A DNA stretch of 64,000 nucleotides from assembly GCF_001567565.1 (NCBI RefSeq), contig NZ_LSSW01000029.1, positions 620,001-684,000 on the forward strand, read 5' to 3'. The stretch is from Ectopseudomonas composti (lineage in GTDB: Bacteria; Pseudomonadota; Gammaproteobacteria; Pseudomonadales; Pseudomonadaceae). Both the position numbers and the translations under genes were made by a program. A model generated the notes under the pieces. The model was not told where the DNA came from. It was given only the letters and a program-made list of their open reading frames with translations, and did no database searches. Positions 17,560 through 26,901 of the stretch are shown here, one piece after another. How positions within the stretch are numbered: position 1 is the first letter of the stretch; the number at the start of each line of letters is the position of its first letter.

Positions 17560-18312
17560 TTGGACATCTGGCAACTATGCGACGGCGAGCGGCAGGTGCG
17601 ACCGTTGCGCGGCAAACTGCTGCGCATGGTGGAAAGCCAGGCGCAGGTCGCGACCCTGCAACTGGTGGATAACCTCGCCGAGCAGGCGCTGCTCGAAGAG
17701 TTGCTCGAGAGCAGCAAGCCGCCGCTGCCCGAAGCCAGCGAGCCTCTGCACTATCTGCTGAAGACGCCGTTTCGTTATCCACCGCTGCGCTGGGGGTCGC
17801 GCTTCGGCAACGTTTATGAGCCCAGCCTGTTCTACGCCGCACAACGTCTGGAAACGGCGATGGCCGAGGCCGCCTATTATCGCTTCGTACTGTGGAACGG
17901 CATGGCCACGCCGCCGCCCAGTGGTCGCATCCTTTCCGAGCATTCCACCTTCGAGGCGCGTTATCGCGTCGAGCGTGGTATCCAGCTTCACAAGCCGCCT
18001 TTCGATCAGCATGGCTCCCTGCTGGCTCATCCCAGCGATTACAGCGTGTCCCAGCGTCTCGGCACGGCGATGCGTGCGGCGGGTATCCAGGCCTTCGAGT
18101 ACCGCTCGGCACGTTGCCCGGAGGGGGGCAGCAATGTCGCTCTCTACGTGCCCGCTGCCTTCGCGGAGAAGCGACCGCGCAATCTGACGGCCTGGTTGTG
18201 CGAAACCACGGCTGACTACGTGGCGTTCAAGCACGCGCAGACGCCCGATCAGCCACGACTGTTTCACTGGGAGCAGTTCCTGGTGCAGGGGCAGCTGCCG
18301 CGCCCCGCCTGA
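17560..18312 (+). CDS. RES-domain toxin
   Basis: A 250-residue protein. The RES domain fills the middle and C-terminal part: conserved Arg in PLRWGSRFG (about residue 75), Glu in ETAMAEAAYY and Ser in YRSARCPEGGSN. RES toxins of Xre-RES systems degrade NAD+ (NAD+ phosphorylase or glycohydrolase activity) and arrest growth. It is longer than the minimal toxins (about 150-190 residues) by an N-terminal helical extension. The start is TTG behind a good TTGGAGG, which may keep toxin yield low. A MITE separates it from its antitoxin. Confidence 0.87.
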   Translation: MDIWQLCDGERQVRPLRGKLLRMVESQAQVATLQLVDNLAEQALLEELLESSKPPLPEASEPLHYLLKTPFRYPPLRWGSRFGNVYEPSLFYAAQRLETAMAEAAYYRFVLWNGMATPPPSGRILSEHSTFEARYRVERGIQLHKPPFDQHGSLLAHPSDYSVSQRLGTAMRAAGIQAFEYRSARCPEGGSNVALYVPAAFAEKRPRNLTAWLCETTADYVAFKHAQTPDQPRLFHWEQFLVQGQLPRPA

Positions 18313-18690
18313 GCGCGGCGCTGGCCGTGCAGATGCCCCGAAACAGAGCGCTGCGCGGATATGCCGCAGAGAGTTGTGCACAAAGCTGGAGCGGGCTGTC
18401 ACATCACTGTCAGAATCGCCGCTAAACGTTTGATTTTTCGTGGTTGTTTTTTAAGTCAATGAAAAATATGCATTTTTTTCATTGGTGAAAAAATCGTCAG
18501 TTTGACTGAGAGCCCCATAGCATAGGGTCTGTAAGGCATTTCTCCCAAGTTGTGCACGGAGTTATCCACAGCTTCTGTGGATTGTGAGGGAACTCTTTTC
18601 TGGTGTCGAAATCGTTCCGGCAGTCGGGGCTTTACCTTCAGAAAAAAAGGAGTAGAGTGGCGCGCCCCGGCACTCACCCCCCTGTTTTTT
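18313..18690. other. non-coding region with DnaA boxes and an AT-rich stretch
   Basis: After the toxin gene comes a TTGTGCACAA palindrome (18374-18383), then an AT-rich block (about 18423-18500) holding a 10-bp inverted repeat CAATGAAAAA/TTTTTCATTG, then TTGTGCAC, a perfect DnaA box TTATCCACA (18562-18570) and an opposed TGTGGATTG (18576-18584). The DnaA boxes plus an AT-rich stretch resemble a replication-origin or DnaA-titration module. It may instead be a DnaA-controlled promoter of the next gene. No dnaA, dnaN or rpmH gene is near. Confidence 0.5.
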
Positions 18691-19002
18691 ATGCCTCGCG
18701 CTTTACCGTCTTCATCCTCCGCTGCCCGTCCAAGCTCTTCTCGTCTGCCCATGCGCGTTGCGCTTTGGCTGCTCGACAGTCCGCGTCTGGGACAAACGCC
18801 CAGCGTCAAGCGTATCGCTGGCAATCTGCTCAAGCAGCCGGCGCGCAAAGGCTGTGTACAAGCGCAAAGTCGGCTGGGCCAACTGCTCTGCCGCGATTGC
18901 GGCAATACCCGCGACCGCCGCATCGGCTTTGAACTGTTGCGTCAGGCGGCGCGAGCAGGTGACCGTGGTGCCCAGCTGGAACTGGAGCGTCTGTCGCGCT
19001 GA
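18691..19002 (+). CDS. short Sel1-repeat-like protein
   Basis: A 103-residue basic protein. After a Ser/Arg-rich N-terminus come helical segments, of which IGFELLRQAARAGDRGAQLELERL matches one Sel1/TPR-type repeat unit, and AQSRLGQLLCRDCGNTRDRR precedes it with a CxxC pair. The start is uncertain: MPRALPSS has no clear ribosome binding site, and an in-frame ATG at 18751 (MRVALWLLDSP) is possible. Function unknown; such repeats usually mediate protein contacts. Confidence 0.65.
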   Translation: MPRALPSSSSAARPSSSRLPMRVALWLLDSPRLGQTPSVKRIAGNLLKQPARKGCVQAQSRLGQLLCRDCGNTRDRRIGFELLRQAARAGDRGAQLELERLSR

Positions 19003-19068
19003 CTGCGTGCTGGCCCTGTGTAAATCGCCGGCTGGGTATACTGCTCGGCGGCCAAACATGGAGCCTCT

Positions 19069-20544
19069 ATGCCAATCGATCCCCTTTCTCTCGCCATTGG
19101 TGCTGTCGTCGCGCTGGTTCCGCTGTTGGCAGGCCTCTGGTCCTTGCAGCGCCGGCTGACTCGCGAGCAGGGCGAGCAGGCGCTGCTGCAGGAGCGCCTG
19201 GAGCATGCGCAGCTCAGCCAGACCGGGCTACTGGCGCAACTCGATGATTGCCGCGCCGAGCTGGCCGAGGTCAGCGAGATCAAGGTGGAGCAGCAGACCG
19301 AGCTGGCCGGGCTGCGCCGCGAGAACGAGTTGTTGCAGCAGGAGCGGCAGATTGCTCGTGAAGCCGCGCAGTCGTGGAATCAGCAGCGCGAGCGCAACGA
19401 GGCAGAGCTGCGCCGGCTCAGCGCCGAATGTGCAGCGCTGGCCGCCGAGCTGCAGGAGAACCGCGACAACCAGCAACAGCGCCTGGATGACCTGCAGGGC
19501 GCACGCAACGAACTGCGCGCGCAGTTCTCCGAGCTGGCGACGAAGATCTTCGATGAGCGCGAGCAGCGTTTTGCCGAGAACAGTCAGCAGCGCCTCGGCC
19601 AGCTGCTCGATCCACTCAAGGAACGCATCCAGGCATTCGAGAAACGCGTCGACGAGAGCTATCAGCAAGAAGCGCGCGAGCGTTTTTCCCTGAGCAAGGA
19701 GCTGGAGCGTCTGCAGCAGCTCAATCAGCGTCTGGGCGATGAGGCGACCAACCTGACTCGCGCGCTGAAAGGGCAGAAGACCCAGGGCAACTGGGGTGAG
19801 CTGGTGCTGGAGCGGGTGCTGGAGCATGCCGGCCTGGAGAAGGGCCGCGAGTACCAGACCCAGGTGAGCCTCAAGGGCGCCGGCGGTGAGCGTTTCCAGC
19901 CTGACGTGCTGATTCGCCTGCCGGGCGACAGGCAGGTGATCGTCGACGCCAAGGTCAGCCTCAGCGCCTATCAGCAATATGTCGCGGCGGTCGACGAGCC
20001 GATCCGCCAGCAGGCGCTCAAGCAGCACCTGCTTTCTGTACGCAGTCACCTCAAGGGGCTCTCCGGTAAGGACTACCAGCGCCTGGAAGGGCTGCACAGC
20101 CTGGATTTCGTTCTGCTCTTCGTTCCCATCGAAGCGGCTTTCGCTGCGGCATTGCAGGCCGAGCCGGATCTGTTTCAGGAAGCCTTCGAGCAACAGGTGG
20201 TGATCGTTAGTCCGACCACCTTGCTGGCCACGCTGCGAGTGATCGACAGCCTCTGGCGCCAGGAGCGCCAGGGCCAGAACGCCCGTGAGATCGCCGAACG
20301 TGCGGGGCAGCTATACGACAAGTTCGTCGCTTTCGTTGCCGATCTGGACGAGATGGGCAGTCGCTTGCAGCAGCTGGACAAGGCCTACGCCAGTGCTCGC
20401 AACAAGCTGGTCGACGGTCGCGGCAACCTGGTCGGCCGTGTGGAAAACCTCAAGCTGCTGGGGGCTCGTGCCAGCAAGAGCCTGCCGTCGGAGCTGCTGG
20501 AGCGTTCAGCCGACCTGCCGGCACTGGACGAACTGGGCGAGTGA
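19069..20544 (+). CDS. rmuC: DNA recombination protein RmuC
   Basis: A 491-residue protein with an N-terminal membrane helix (about residues 7-24), a long Glu/Gln/Arg-rich coiled coil (about 25-190) and the RmuC domain (about 200-450) containing KGQKTQGNWGELVLERVLE and the restriction-endonuclease-like DVLIRLPGDRQVIVDAKVSL. RmuC limits inversions at short repeats in E. coli. It converges on the alpha/beta hydrolase gene with only 16 bases between stops. Confidence 0.93.
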   Translation: MPIDPLSLAIGAVVALVPLLAGLWSLQRRLTREQGEQALLQERLEHAQLSQTGLLAQLDDCRAELAEVSEIKVEQQTELAGLRRENELLQQERQIAREAAQSWNQQRERNEAELRRLSAECAALAAELQENRDNQQQRLDDLQGARNELRAQFSELATKIFDEREQRFAENSQQRLGQLLDPLKERIQAFEKRVDESYQQEARERFSLSKELERLQQLNQRLGDEATNLTRALKGQKTQGNWGELVLERVLEHAGLEKGREYQTQVSLKGAGGERFQPDVLIRLPGDRQVIVDAKVSLSAYQQYVAAVDEPIRQQALKQHLLSVRSHLKGLSGKDYQRLEGLHSLDFVLLFVPIEAAFAAALQAEPDLFQEAFEQQVVIVSPTTLLATLRVIDSLWRQERQGQNAREIAERAGQLYDKFVAFVADLDEMGSRLQQLDKAYASARNKLVDGRGNLVGRVENLKLLGARASKSLPSELLERSADLPALDELGE

Positions 20545-20560
20545 GAGCGCCCTTGGCCCG

Positions 20561-21493
20561 CTATCGCAGCGGCGCTTGCTGGGGTGCCTGCTCCAGCCTG
20601 TTCACATAGTCACGCAGCCAGCCGGCCAGGGCGCTGGGCTCGGCCAGCAATTGCCAATGGCCGGCATGAACTTCGCGGCGGCTCAGTAGTGGCGCCCAGT
20701 GCTGCAGGTCCTCGAACAGCTGCGGGCGCACGAAGCGGTCGTTCAGTGGCACGATCAGTTGCACCGGTACGCGGGTGCTGCGTGAGCGAGGTCTGAGCAG
20801 GCTGCGGATGAAGTTGGCGCGATACAGCTGCACGCCACGCATGCCGTCTGCGCGCTGCGTAGGGCTCGGTGGCAGATGACGTATGCCTTCGAGGCGACGC
20901 AGCAGCCAGGGCCAGGCGCGATCCAGCCCCAGGTGCCAGCACAATTCCGGCAGCAGTGGGATATGGAAGAAGGCGATGTACCAGGAACTGAGCACCTGCC
21001 TCAGCGCCTGCAATAGTGCATCAGGACGACGCAGACTCAGGCGCTCGCGCAGCCAGTGGCCGACATGGTCGAGACAGGGACCGGATATGCTGGTGTAGGA
21101 CGCCAGCAGCGGCTGGATGCGCGCTTCTGTCACCGCTTCCCAGCTCTGGATCGAGCCCCAGTCATGGGCGACCAGGTGCACCCGGCGACCTGCGCTGGTG
21201 GCGTGGATGACCGCTTCAAGATCGCCTGCCAAGCGCTCCAGTCGATAGTCAGGCAGGCGCTTCGGTACCTGCGACGCGCCGCAGCCACGCACGTCGTAGG
21301 CGACGATGCGGTAGTCGGCAGCCAGTTCATGGATCAGCGGCAGCCAGATCTCGTGGCTGTCCGGATAACCGTGTACCAGCAGCAGAGTCGGCGCGTCGGC
21401 CTTGTCCCAGATGTAGGTGCACAGACGCAGGCCTTGGCTGTTCACGTCCAACTGTCGTGGTGGCCGTTCGTGGCGTTGCAGTGGCGCGTTCAT
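20561..21493 (-). CDS. alpha/beta hydrolase (epoxide-hydrolase/dehalogenase-like)
   Basis: A 310-residue alpha/beta hydrolase. The oxyanion-hole motif HGYPDSHEIW is near residue 40, the nucleophile elbow VAHDWGS has Asp rather than Ser (about residue 106), as in epoxide hydrolases and haloalkane dehalogenases, and the catalytic His lies in VHAGHW near the C-terminus. I use MNAPLQRHE as start; an in-frame ATG 19 codons upstream adds an unlikely Pro/Arg-rich leader. It is divergent from a MerR regulator, which may control it. Substrate unknown. Confidence 0.82.
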   Translation of the reverse strand: MNAPLQRHERPPRQLDVNSQGLRLCTYIWDKADAPTLLLVHGYPDSHEIWLPLIHELAADYRIVAYDVRGCGASQVPKRLPDYRLERLAGDLEAVIHATSAGRRVHLVAHDWGSIQSWEAVTEARIQPLLASYTSISGPCLDHVGHWLRERLSLRRPDALLQALRQVLSSWYIAFFHIPLLPELCWHLGLDRAWPWLLRRLEGIRHLPPSPTQRADGMRGVQLYRANFIRSLLRPRSRSTRVPVQLIVPLNDRFVRPQLFEDLQHWAPLLSRREVHAGHWQLLAEPSALAGWLRDYVNRLEQAPQQAPLR

Positions 21494-21785
21494 CGAAGGA
21501 CGCCGGGGTGATGGGCGGGCGAGAACATGGCAGGCTCCGGAATATGACAATTACATTGTTTGATGTCATCGTCATTGTTGAGCGCCATGTTGCCTTTGCC
21601 TAGCCATGCGCACTGGCCCTAAGGCCTGCGTTACTTCGTTACCTGAACTGCCCGGGCCGCTCTGTTAAGAGGCTTGGCGGTGGGCTTGGGCGGTTGCTTG
21701 TCGGAGTGCGGTCGTGCAAGTCCAGCCCTTGGTTGGGGCCAGCGATGCGGTTGGCGGGGGCTCCGCTCGGGACTATGATCGGCGC

Positions 21786-22598
21786 ATGACTGACGTTTCC
21801 CTGTTCTTCCAGCGCCTGCTCGGCAGCGCTGACCCGATGGCTGCGGCGGTTGCCGCCGAATATACGGTCGACGAACTGGCGCAGGCGGCGCAGACCACCG
21901 TGCGTAACGTGCGCGCCTATCAGGACCGCGGCTTGCTGTCGCCGCCGGAGCGCCGCGGGCGTGTCGGCATTTACAGCGGCGAGCATCTGGCGCGTCTGCG
22001 GCTGATCGGCCAACTGCTGGAGCGCGGCTACAGCATCGCCAGCATCCGCGAACTGTTCGACGCCTGGGCCCAGGGCCGTGATCTCGCCCACGTGCTGGGG
22101 CTCGACCAGGCCATCCGCGGCCCCGGTGAGCCCGAGCAACCCGGGCGCCTGGAGTTCGCCGAGCTGCAGGCGATCTTCGCTGACGATCTGGATGACGCGA
22201 TGATCGAACGAGCCATGGCCATGGGCCTGTTGCAGTTCGCCGGTGACCATCTCTGCGTACCCAGCCCGCGCTTGTTCGCTGCGGGTGTCGAGTTGTACCG
22301 CGCCGGCATCCCATTGCCGGCGCTACTCGATGAGCTGGAGTCGATTCGTCGGCACGTCGAGCAGGTATCCACCGGTATCGTGCAGATGATCGTCGGCCAC
22401 CTGGTCAATCCGCTGCTGCAGAGTTCGCTGCCTCGCGTCGATCAGCTGGAAGGGCTCAGCGCCCAACTGCTGCAACTGCGGCCGCTGGTCGAGCAGGTGG
22501 TCGAGGCGGAGCTGGCGCGCGGCCTGCCGGTGGCGGCCAACCGCGAACTGAGCGAGCGGGTGCATCAACTGCTGCAGGGGTTCCTGCAGCGCGGTTGA
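21786..22598 (+). CDS. MerR family transcriptional regulator
   Basis: A 270-residue protein. The winged helix-turn-helix is at about residues 22-90, with YTVDELAQAAQTTVRNVRAYQDRGLLSPPER being the MerR recognition block (written here only as the region around TVRNVRAYQDRG). The long C-terminal part (about 110-270) is helical and carries no metal-binding cysteine cluster, unlike metal-sensing MerR proteins, so it probably senses something else. It is divergent from the alpha/beta hydrolase. The shared 290-bp region holds an ACAAT-TAC-ATTGT dyad at 21548-21560. Confidence 0.82.
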   Translation: MTDVSLFFQRLLGSADPMAAAVAAEYTVDELAQAAQTTVRNVRAYQDRGLLSPPERRGRVGIYSGEHLARLRLIGQLLERGYSIASIRELFDAWAQGRDLAHVLGLDQAIRGPGEPEQPGRLEFAELQAIFADDLDDAMIERAMAMGLLQFAGDHLCVPSPRLFAAGVELYRAGIPLPALLDELESIRRHVEQVSTGIVQMIVGHLVNPLLQSSLPRVDQLEGLSAQLLQLRPLVEQVVEAELARGLPVAANRELSERVHQLLQGFLQRG

Positions 22599-22621
22599 TG
22601 CCCGTCGGGCGCCAGTACTCC

Positions 22622-25600
22622 TTAGCCGCGCAGCACCAGATGGCGGCTCAGCAGAGCGCGCAGGGCGGCTGGCTTGACCGGCTTGGGCAGGTAGTCGAGG
22701 CCGGCGGCATGCACTTCGGTGATCAGCTCGGGACGGCCGTCGGCGCTGATCACCACACCGGGTACCGGCTCGCCCATGCGGGTGCGCAGCCAGGCCATGA
22801 GTTCGGTGCCGGTTTCGCCTTCGTCGAGGTGATAGTCGACCAGCGCCAGTTGCGGATGCACGTTCTCGCTGAGCAGGTGTTCGCATTCCAGGCGATTGCG
22901 CGCCGTCCATACCTGGCAGCCCCAGCGTGACAGCAGGCTGTGCATGCCGGTGAGAATGCTGTCTTCGTTGTCGATACAGATCACCTGGGTACCCTGCAGC
23001 GGTTGGCCGTCTACGGTCGGCGCGCTGGTGCTCTGCGGTTTCGTCGCCGGTCTTCTCGCCAGTGGCACGCTGACGCTGAACACGCTGCCCTTGCCCGGCC
23101 AGGAGCGCACCTCCAGGCGGTGGCTGAGCACGCGGCACAGCCCGTCGGCAATCGCCAGGCCCAAGCCCAGGCCTTTCTCGGCGCGCGTCTGGTGGCTGTC
23201 GAGGCGCTTGAATTCTTCGAAGATCACCTTGCGCTTATCCTCGGGGATGCCCATGCCGCGATCCCACACCTCCAGGCGCAACTGCTCGCCCTCGCGCCGT
23301 ACACCCAGCACCACGCGGCCCTTGGCGTAGCGGAAGGCATTGGTCAGGAAGTTCTGCAAGACCCGGCGCAGCAGCTTGATGTCGCTGTCGATCCACTGCC
23401 GGCTGCCACGTACGCGCAGGTCGATGCCCTGCTCGGCAGCCAGTACGCCGAACTCGGCGGCGAGGGTGTCGAACAGGTTGGCCAGGGCGAAAGGATGGCG
23501 ATCCGGGGTGATCCGGCCGTTTTCCAGTCGCGAGATGTCCAGCAGGTCGGTGATCAGGTCCTCGGCCGAACGCAGCGAACTGTCCAGGTGACGGACCAGC
23601 TCCTGGGCCTCGCCGGGCAGGGCGTCGTCCTGGTGGGACAGCGCTGCGGAGAACAGACGAGCGGCGTTGAGCGGTTGCATCAGGTCATGGCTGACTGCGG
23701 CGAGAAAGCGCGTTTTCGACTGGTTGGCGGCTTCGGCGTGGGACTTGGCCTCGGTCAGCGCCTGGTTCAGCTTCGACAGTTCATGGGTCCGTTCGGCAAC
23801 CCGCTGTTCGAGGCTTTCGTTGGCGTCCTTGAGGGCGCGCTCGGCTTCGCGGAACTCGGTGATGTCGGTGAAACTCATGACGAAACCACCGCCCGGCATC
23901 GGGTTGCCGATCAGCTCGATCACCCGGCCGTTGGGGAATACCCGCTCATAGCTGTGCGCGGTGCCCTGGCGCATCCAGTACAGGCGCTTGGCGACGTTCT
24001 CTTCCAGGTCGCCGCCGCCGAGCATGCCGCGCTCGGCATTGAAGCGGATGATCTCGGCAATCGGCCGGCCGACGTAAATCAAGCCTTCGGGGTACTCGAA
24101 CAGCTCCAGATAACGGTGGTTCCAGGCCACCAGGCGCAGGTTCTGGTCGACCACGCTGATGCCCTGGGTGATGTTCTCGATCGCCCCCTGCAGCAGGGCC
24201 CGGTTGAACTGCAGCACCTCACTGGCTTCGTCGACGATGCGCACCACGTCTTCGACCTGCATCTCGCGGCCTTCGATGGCAGCCTTTACCACCGCGCGGG
24301 TCGAGGAGGCGCCCAACACACCGGCGAGCAGGCGTTCGGTGTGGGCGATCCACTCGCTGTTCGCCGGCTGGTTGGGGTCGAAGTCCTTGCCTTTGCCCTG
24401 GTGCAGGGCGAAACGGGTGAAGCTCTGGCGGGCGCGTTCTTCGCCGACGAAGCGGCTGGAGAGCATCAGCAGGTCCGCCACTTGGACGGCCAGCAGGCTG
24501 CGGTTGCTCGGTTTGGTACCCAGGTCATGGCCGATGAAGCGCCCGGCCTGCCAATGTTCGGAGACGCGTGTGCGCGAGAACCAGGAAACCCAGGCGAACA
24601 ACAGCATGTTGCCGGCCAGCGAAAGCACCACGCCGCGTGTCAGCGGGTCGACTTGCAGGCCGATGGGGGCGTGGAGCAGGGCCGTGAGCCCGGGGAAGCT
24701 TTCCAGCGACCATCCCATGCCACGTGCCGCCAGCGGTAGCACCAGGGTGTAGAACCAGAGCAAGGCGCCGAAGATCAGGCCGGCGAACACGCCACGGCGG
24801 TTGGCCTGCTTCCACACCAGTGCACCGAACATGGCCGGTGCCAGCTGGCCGATGGCGGCGAACGAGACCTGGCCGATGGTCGCCAGGCTGGTGCCCTCGC
24901 CGAGCAGGCGATAGCAGACGTAGGCCAGCAGCAGGATCAGCACGATGCTGACCCGCCGGGCCGTGAGCATCCATTGGCGGAAGGCCTCGAACGGCCGCTC
25001 GGTACTTTGCCGGCGTAAAAGCCAGGGAAGCAGCATGTCGTTGGAGATCATGGTCGACAGCGCCACCGAGGCGACGATCACCATGCCGGTGGCGGCCGAT
25101 GCACCGCCGATGAAGGCCAGCACCGCCAGACCCGGGTGGGCTTCGGCCAGGGGCAGGCTGATGACGAAGGAGTCCGGTGTCACGCCGGCCGGCAGCAGCA
25201 TCTGCCCGGCAAGGGCGATGGGGACGACGAACAGCACGGCCAGCACCAGATAAGCCGGGAATACCCAGCGCGCCAGGCGCAGGTCCTTGGGTTCGATGTT
25301 CTCCACCACGGTGACATGGAACTGCCGCGGCAGGCAGACGATAGCGATCATCGCCATGCCGGTCTGCACCAGCATCGCTGGCCAGTTCACCGCCTCGTTC
25401 CAGAAGTCGTCCAGCTCGGCGGTGTTGTGCGCCTGCTCCAGCAGGTCGTTGAAACCGTTGTACAGGCCGAAGGTGACGAAGGCGCCCACGGCCAGGAACG
25501 CCAGCAGCTTGACCAGCGATTCGAAGGCAATCGCCAGCACCATGCCGCGGTGGTGCTCGGTGACATCGAGGTTGCGGGTGCCGAACAAGATGGTGAACAG

Positions 25601-26110
25601 CGCCAGTGCCAGCGACACGATCAGTGCCGTGTCCTGGGCGCTGGTGCCGGTGTCCAGCGCGTGCTCGCCGATCAACAGATTGACCCCGAGCACGATGCCC
25701 TTGAGTTGCAGGGCGATGTAGGGCAGCACACCGACCAGGCAGATCAGCGCCACGACGATGGCCAGCGACTGCGACTTGCCGTAGCGCGCGGCAATGAAGT
25801 CGGCGATGGAGGTGATGTTCTCCTGTTTGCTGATCATCACCATCTTCTGCAGCACCCAGGGCATGGTCAGCAGCAGAATGATCGGGCCCAGGTAGATCGG
25901 CAGGAACGACCAGAGTTGTTCGGCGGCCTGGCCGACGGCGCCGAAGAAGGTCCAGCTGGTGCAGTAAACGGCCAGCGACAGCGAGTACACCCAGGCGCGG
26001 ATCTTCGGCGGCATGGGCGCGCTACGGCGGTCGCCATAGAAGGCGATGGAGAAAAGAACGGCCATGTAGATGAGGGCGACCGCGGCGATCAACCCAGGGG
26101 ACAGCGACAT
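22622..26110 (-). CDS. mxtR: SSS-transporter-like hybrid histidine kinase (MxtR-like)
   Basis: An 1162-residue membrane sensor. About 13 helices in residues 1-500 form a sodium/solute-symporter-like domain. A PAS domain follows (about 640-760), then a coiled coil, HisKA with SHDLMQPLNAARLF (phospho-His), HATPase with NFLTNAFRYAKG and GLGLGLAIADG, and a C-terminal receiver with phospho-Asp in LVDYHLDEG. Architecture and neighbours (GNAT, then AraC regulator) match the Pseudomonas MxtR locus, which with the response regulator ErdR controls acetate and C2 metabolism. The symbol rests on this resemblance. GGAG lies 5 bases before the start. Confidence 0.78.
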   Translation of the reverse strand: MSLSPGLIAAVALIYMAVLFSIAFYGDRRSAPMPPKIRAWVYSLSLAVYCTSWTFFGAVGQAAEQLWSFLPIYLGPIILLLTMPWVLQKMVMISKQENITSIADFIAARYGKSQSLAIVVALICLVGVLPYIALQLKGIVLGVNLLIGEHALDTGTSAQDTALIVSLALALFTILFGTRNLDVTEHHRGMVLAIAFESLVKLLAFLAVGAFVTFGLYNGFNDLLEQAHNTAELDDFWNEAVNWPAMLVQTGMAMIAIVCLPRQFHVTVVENIEPKDLRLARWVFPAYLVLAVLFVVPIALAGQMLLPAGVTPDSFVISLPLAEAHPGLAVLAFIGGASAATGMVIVASVALSTMISNDMLLPWLLRRQSTERPFEAFRQWMLTARRVSIVLILLLAYVCYRLLGEGTSLATIGQVSFAAIGQLAPAMFGALVWKQANRRGVFAGLIFGALLWFYTLVLPLAARGMGWSLESFPGLTALLHAPIGLQVDPLTRGVVLSLAGNMLLFAWVSWFSRTRVSEHWQAGRFIGHDLGTKPSNRSLLAVQVADLLMLSSRFVGEERARQSFTRFALHQGKGKDFDPNQPANSEWIAHTERLLAGVLGASSTRAVVKAAIEGREMQVEDVVRIVDEASEVLQFNRALLQGAIENITQGISVVDQNLRLVAWNHRYLELFEYPEGLIYVGRPIAEIIRFNAERGMLGGGDLEENVAKRLYWMRQGTAHSYERVFPNGRVIELIGNPMPGGGFVMSFTDITEFREAERALKDANESLEQRVAERTHELSKLNQALTEAKSHAEAANQSKTRFLAAVSHDLMQPLNAARLFSAALSHQDDALPGEAQELVRHLDSSLRSAEDLITDLLDISRLENGRITPDRHPFALANLFDTLAAEFGVLAAEQGIDLRVRGSRQWIDSDIKLLRRVLQNFLTNAFRYAKGRVVLGVRREGEQLRLEVWDRGMGIPEDKRKVIFEEFKRLDSHQTRAEKGLGLGLAIADGLCRVLSHRLEVRSWPGKGSVFSVSVPLARRPATKPQSTSAPTVDGQPLQGTQVICIDNEDSILTGMHSLLSRWGCQVWTARNRLECEHLLSENVHPQLALVDYHLDEGETGTELMAWLRTRMGEPVPGVVISADGRPELITEVHAAGLDYLPKPVKPAALRALLSRHLVLRG

Positions 26111-26326
26111 GCAGACTCCGAAACGCGCAGTGGGACGAACTGAGCCTGGCCGCCGAGGCGAGGCCGATGCTGATCAGTGTTGCACAAAGCCAGGCGCTGT
26201 CGGCTGCGACCAAGGTCGCAGGGCGGTTCGCGTGCTTTGCGACGACGCTCGATTGTGCCGCAGCGCTGGGGCTGATAGCTTGGTCGGTTTGCGATTCTGC
26301 CCAAGGAAGGACCCGAGGAAACCCCT

Positions 26327-26896
26327 ATGTTCAAGCCGCAGCTGGTGACTTTGCAACGTGGCGCACTGCGCCTGGAGCCGCTCTCTGACGCCGATATTCC
26401 GGCCTTGGTAGCGTTGGCCGAGGCCAATCGTGAGGCGCTGCTGTACATGAGTGGCACCCAGCGTCTGGATTGGTACCGCAGCGCCCTGGCCGATCTGCGT
26501 GAGCAGCGGGCCTTGCCATTCGTCATTCGCCTGGGTGACGAACTGGTGGGAACCACGCGCTTCGCCGACTTCATGAACAACCTGCCAGCCTGCGAAATCG
26601 GCTGGACCTGGCTCGATCGCAGCCAGCATGGCACCGGCCTGAATACCACCATCAAGTACCTGATGCTCAAGCATGCTTTCGACAACTGGGGCATGGTGCG
26701 CGTGCAGTTGAAGACCGCCGGCAGCAACCTGCGCTCGCAACGCGCCATCGAGAAGCTTGGCGCGGTCCGTGAAGGGCTGCTGCGCAACCATCGCCGGCTG
26801 GCCGATGGCCGCCTCGACGATACCGTGCTGTACAGCATCACCGACCAGGAATGGCCAGCCTTGCGCGAGGCGATGGAGGCAGGCTTCGGCGCTTGA
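26327..26896 (+). CDS. GNAT family N-acetyltransferase (RimJ/RimL type)
   Basis: A 189-residue single-domain acetyltransferase. The acetyl-CoA region shows the RimJ/RimL pattern: GWTWLDRSQHGTGLNTTIKY, then NLRSQRAIEKLGAVREGLLR near residues 143-162. These enzymes acetylate protein N-termini or small amines from acetyl-CoA in the cytosol. The substrate is unknown. A good AGGA precedes the start, it is divergent from the hybrid kinase, and the AraC regulator starts 5 bases after its stop codon, suggesting one transcript. Confidence 0.88.
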   Translation: MFKPQLVTLQRGALRLEPLSDADIPALVALAEANREALLYMSGTQRLDWYRSALADLREQRALPFVIRLGDELVGTTRFADFMNNLPACEIGWTWLDRSQHGTGLNTTIKYLMLKHAFDNWGMVRVQLKTAGSNLRSQRAIEKLGAVREGLLRNHRRLADGRLDDTVLYSITDQEWPALREAMEAGFGA

Positions 26897-26901
26897 GCAG
26901 T

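Noticed and set aside
18313..18690. Chromosomal oriC
   Set aside because: DnaA boxes are few and none of the genes that flank oriC in Pseudomonas are near; kept as a finding only.
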